DNA from: a bacterium
GTDB lineage: Bacteria > SZUA-79 > Acidulodesulfobacterales > Acidulodesulfobacteraceae
Assembly: GCA_021789455.1 (NCBI GenBank)
Contig: JAJYJN010000030.1
Location: 3,916-12,314 of the forward strand
Direction of reading: 5' to 3'
DNA length: 8,399 nt
Part shown: piece after piece, positions 6,411 to 8,399 of the stretch
How the letters are laid out: each line of letters begins with the position of its first letter
Position numbering within the stretch: the stretch's first letter is position 1
Position numbers and translations under genes: made by a program
The notes under the pieces: generated by a model
Told to the model about the DNA's origin: nothing
Database searches by the model: none
What the model saw: the letters and a program-made list of their open reading frames with translations, nothing else

Positions 6411-6440
6411 AAATATAGCTTATTTCTCCAAATATTTTCA

Positions 6441-7880
6441 TTAATCGGGAATATACTGCCATAAAAATTTTCCTTTCATTTTCCAGATAAATAAATAATG
6501 AAGCATATATTTAACCCAGTGTCCGGCAAGACCTATATCTCCGAAAGTGTAATTTAAATTTCTGCCGAATTTATATTTATCGTAATTTGGAATTACCGGA
6601 TACATAGTCAATAAAGCGGCCGATCCGCCGGTCATCGATTTGCCCATAGAGGTTATACATATTGCCCCGAATTCAGCCATCGATGCGCTATAGGTGGGTT
6701 CTGCCGCTCCGTTCTTTATCATATCGATAATGGAAAGGGCGACCGTATGGCCTATGATTCCAGACGCCATGCCGGTTCTGGGAGGACTCGGAGCTATAAG
6801 AGTACCGTCCGGCGCTTTAAAAGCCTTGCTTATCGGATGCGGGGGAGCAAAAGCTATTCCTGCCGCAAATATATTTTTATATAAAGAATTATTGTATTTT
6901 TTAGGCCAATCCGAATTTTTCCATTCCTCAAAAGGTTTTGCGCCGGAGGTATAATCGGCATCTACTTTCATAAAACCGCTAGGCACGCACATTTGGCTTT
7001 TAATATCGCTGCCGTCCTTATCTATGTATGAGATGGAAATACCGGCAAACGGCGGAATCAGCATGGCAAAATCAAAATCGAGCGACCCTTCTTTTCCTTC
7101 AATATTAACGTAATCTAAATAGCCTTCTTTTACGTTTCTAACGTGCGCCCTGTCCACCCATTTAATGCCCTTTTCCCTAAAAGTAGACTCGGCAAAAAGT
7201 TTGCCTGATATAAAGTTTCCGTTCCTTCTTACTACCACTCCGCCGACTCCGAAATCGCCCAGCGTAGGTTCGTTGGATATCCAAGTTATGTCCGCCATAT
7301 TGCGAAGTCCCCGCTTCGCAATTTCAAATTCTAAATTATGTATATATTCAAAAGCGGCCCCTTGGCAGGTGGCGGTTCCATGTCCAGTACCGACGACAAA
7401 CTTTTGCCTTTTGCCCTTTTTCATCTTTTCTACCGCTTTCAAAAAATTATCCCTTGTTTTAACGGCATGAGGCAAACTACAGACCGAATCAGAATAGCCT
7501 TCATCCGGTCCAAGTCCCGGCGTAGCCGCAAAATTGAGCTTAGGACCCGTAGCGTTTATTAAATAATCGTACTTTACCTGTTCCGTTTTGCCGTCGTTGT
7601 ATTTTACGACTACATATCGGTCGACGTCGTCCGGATGAATCTCTTCCGCCGCTCCGTTTTTAAATTCTATGTCAAACTTTTCATATACCGGCGTAAGATC
7701 GAACTGAGTTTTTTCTGGCTTCATAGAACCCACTCCCACCCATATCCATGAAGGGATATAAGAAAAATGTTTTCTCGGCGATATTACTACAACTTCATGT
7801 TTACGCCCCAGCGCTTTTTTTAAATTTAATGCCGCAGTATTGCCGGCAAATCCAGAACCCAAAACTACTATGCGAGCCAT
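6441..7880 (-). CDS. sqr: Sulfide:quinone oxidoreductase-like flavoprotein
   Basis: A 479-residue FAD enzyme of the SQR/flavocytochrome c sulfide dehydrogenase superfamily, expected to sit on the inner membrane, oxidise sulfide to sulfane sulfur and pass electrons to quinone. It opens with a dinucleotide fold, VVLGSGFAGN (5-14), has YLINATGP (106-113), then GTGHGTATCQGAAFEYI (164-180) and NIFAAGIAFAPPHP (336-349), the second FAD-contact block. Cysteines are Cys134 (SVCSLPHA), Cys172, Cys298 (SQMCVP) and Cys408. The first two align with two of the three active-site cysteines of type I SQRs as I remember them; the third position, usually GVC in the AAG-V/I block, is GIA here. The end (about 450-475) is aromatic and basic and suits a membrane-surface anchor. 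A GGGGGG run 10 nt before the ATG serves as Shine-Dalgarno. The subtype, and activity on sulfide itself, are inferred. Confidence 0.88.
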   Translation of the reverse strand: MARIVVLGSGFAGNTAALNLKKALGRKHEVVVISPRKHFSYIPSWIWVGVGSMKPEKTQFDLTPVYEKFDIEFKNGAAEEIHPDDVDRYVVVKYNDGKTEQVKYDYLINATGPKLNFAATPGLGPDEGYSDSVCSLPHAVKTRDNFLKAVEKMKKGKRQKFVVGTGHGTATCQGAAFEYIHNLEFEIAKRGLRNMADITWISNEPTLGDFGVGGVVVRRNGNFISGKLFAESTFREKGIKWVDRAHVRNVKEGYLDYVNIEGKEGSLDFDFAMLIPPFAGISISYIDKDGSDIKSQMCVPSGFMKVDADYTSGAKPFEEWKNSDWPKKYNNSLYKNIFAAGIAFAPPHPISKAFKAPDGTLIAPSPPRTGMASGIIGHTVALSIIDMIKNGAAEPTYSASMAEFGAICITSMGKSMTGGSAALLTMYPVIPNYDKYKFGRNLNYTFGDIGLAGHWVKYMLHYLFIWKMKGKFLWQYIPD

Positions 7881-8148
7881 ATAAATTTATCCCCCCGTTT
7901 CTTCATTTTTTACTTATTAATAAATCTTAAAATAAAATTTAAAAAATATTAGATTATTTTATATATATGTTTTATAATATTTATGATAGCAAAAATATAA
8001 AAATATTTCTATATAATTATAAATATATATTTGCATTATCATATATTCATATATAACATATTTTTATTATCGTACCGCGCATTGCCGGTTTATTGAATAA
8101 ATTATAAATTTAATAAAATCAAAATATTGATTAATCTATATTAACGCT
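7881..8148. other. Divergent AT-rich spacer between sqr and the globin-sensor gene
   Basis: This 268-bp stretch has no convincing gene and is almost pure A/T apart from a short GC-richer patch at about 8071-8088. It must hold promoters for both directions. Weak candidates are TTGCTA (7992-7987, minus) with AT-rich -10-like runs near 7962-7969 for sqr, and TTGCCG (8082-8087) with TATAAA (8103-8108, only 15 bp apart) on the plus strand for the globin gene. A 6-bp inverted repeat (TAAATT/AATTTA) lies at 8098-8112. None is strong enough to call separately, because such hexamers are frequent by chance here. Confidence 0.5.
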
Positions 8149-8399
8149 ATGGAAACCCTTGATAAAATAAAGCTTATTTATTCTTTCGACGCCGGAGACG
8201 CGTCAAATTTAACGCAAATAAAAGAGCTGATGAATTCAAATGTAAACGAATTTATTTCCGGCGTTTATTCATTTATATCAAACTTCGACGATTTCAGCAA
8301 ATTTCTTCCTAACGACGAAATAAGAACAAGACACAGGGAGAAGTTAAAAATCTGGTTCCTCAATCTTTTTTCCGGAAAATACGACAATGAATATTTAAG
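8149..8399 (+). CDS. Globin-coupled sensor (protoglobin-type heme domain), N-terminal fragment
   Basis: Eighty-three complete codons and two bases of the next are present, still open at the window edge. The segment RHREKLKIWFLNLFSGKYDNEYL (residues 61-83; Trp69, Phe74, Gly76 and Tyr78 are the landmarks) fits the pattern I know from the heme domain of globin-coupled sensors, and Tyr40 in the helix before it is a plausible distal (B10-like) residue. The proximal heme His normally lies just beyond this point, so it cannot be checked. Such domains sense oxygen and drive a C-terminal output, often GGDEF or a methyl-accepting domain; the output here is outside the window. An in-frame stop at 8128-8130 leaves this ATG as the first possible one. 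No Shine-Dalgarno is visible. The gene is transcribed away from sqr. Confidence 0.8.
   Translation, partial: METLDKIKLIYSFDAGDASNLTQIKELMNSNVNEFISGVYSFISNFDDFSKFLPNDEIRTRHREKLKIWFLNLFSGKYDNEYL

Noticed and set aside
7165..7470. Plus-strand open frame of 101 codons
   Set aside because: It lies antisense to conserved SQR motifs and has no recognisable domain.
7868..7906. Twelve-residue upstream frame (MKKRGDKFIWLA) overlapping the sqr start on the minus strand
   Set aside because: It has no ribosome site of its own, and the G-run inside it fits as the sqr Shine-Dalgarno. A frame this short is easily due to chance.
8098..8112. Inverted repeat TAAATT-ATA-AATTTA before the globin gene
   Set aside because: Six-base all-A/T arms are expected by chance in this spacer; it is noted only within the spacer entry.
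8309..8323. AACGACGAAAT, shared with the repeat copy at 4068
   Set aside because: It encodes Asn-Asp-Glu in the globin domain in a normal reading frame; an 11-base match in AT-rich DNA is weak.

Overview
This is an AT-rich bacterial window. Every gene from position 1 to 7880 lies on the minus strand, and one partial gene at the right edge points the other way. In minus-strand reading order the genes are: a sulfide:quinone oxidoreductase-like flavoprotein (sqr), an unrecognised 64-residue protein, a ThiE/TenI-family protein, ThiC, a DUF815-type AAA+ ATPase, a membrane-bound dCache-HAMP-GAF-GGDEF diguanylate cyclase, and the N-terminal 222 residues of a ROK-family sugar kinase cut by the window edge. 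After a very AT-rich divergent spacer, the first 83 residues of a globin-coupled sensor run off the right edge. No tRNA, rRNA, CRISPR array, insertion sequence or phage gene was seen.

The host looks like a Gram-negative, low-GC bacterium that meets sulfide and varying oxygen. The evidence is the sqr gene, the periplasmic Cache sensor and the heme-globin sensor domain. Sulfur-cycling deltaproteobacteria-like lineages would fit, but that is a guess from gene content and composition. Nothing here fixes the taxon.

The genes fall into three modules. Sulfide oxidation: sqr and the small gene behind it. Thiamine: thiE and thiC, 15 bp apart. The thi pair has its own promoter with both consensus hexamers, placed so that transcription would start at or within a few bases of the thiE ATG, and no TPP riboswitch was found. 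Signalling: a complete diguanylate cyclase whose stop codon overlaps the start of the ROK kinase gene by 11 bp, plus the globin sensor on the far side of sqr. The DUF815 ATPase between thiC and the cyclase has no evident link to either.

The most interesting non-coding structure is a set of short repeats. A 19-bp near-perfect direct repeat brackets the small gene, and one copy sits 2 bp upstream of the thiE -35 box. Three imperfect ~21-bp copies lie at the 3' end of thiC. A perfect 14-bp tandem duplication lies in the cyclase promoter region. Protein-level oddities are an SQR without cysteine at the usual FAD-side position, a ThiE-family protein with altered metal-ligand positions, and a CX2CX3C cluster motif in ThiC. 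I did not find a clear, wholly new multi-gene system.
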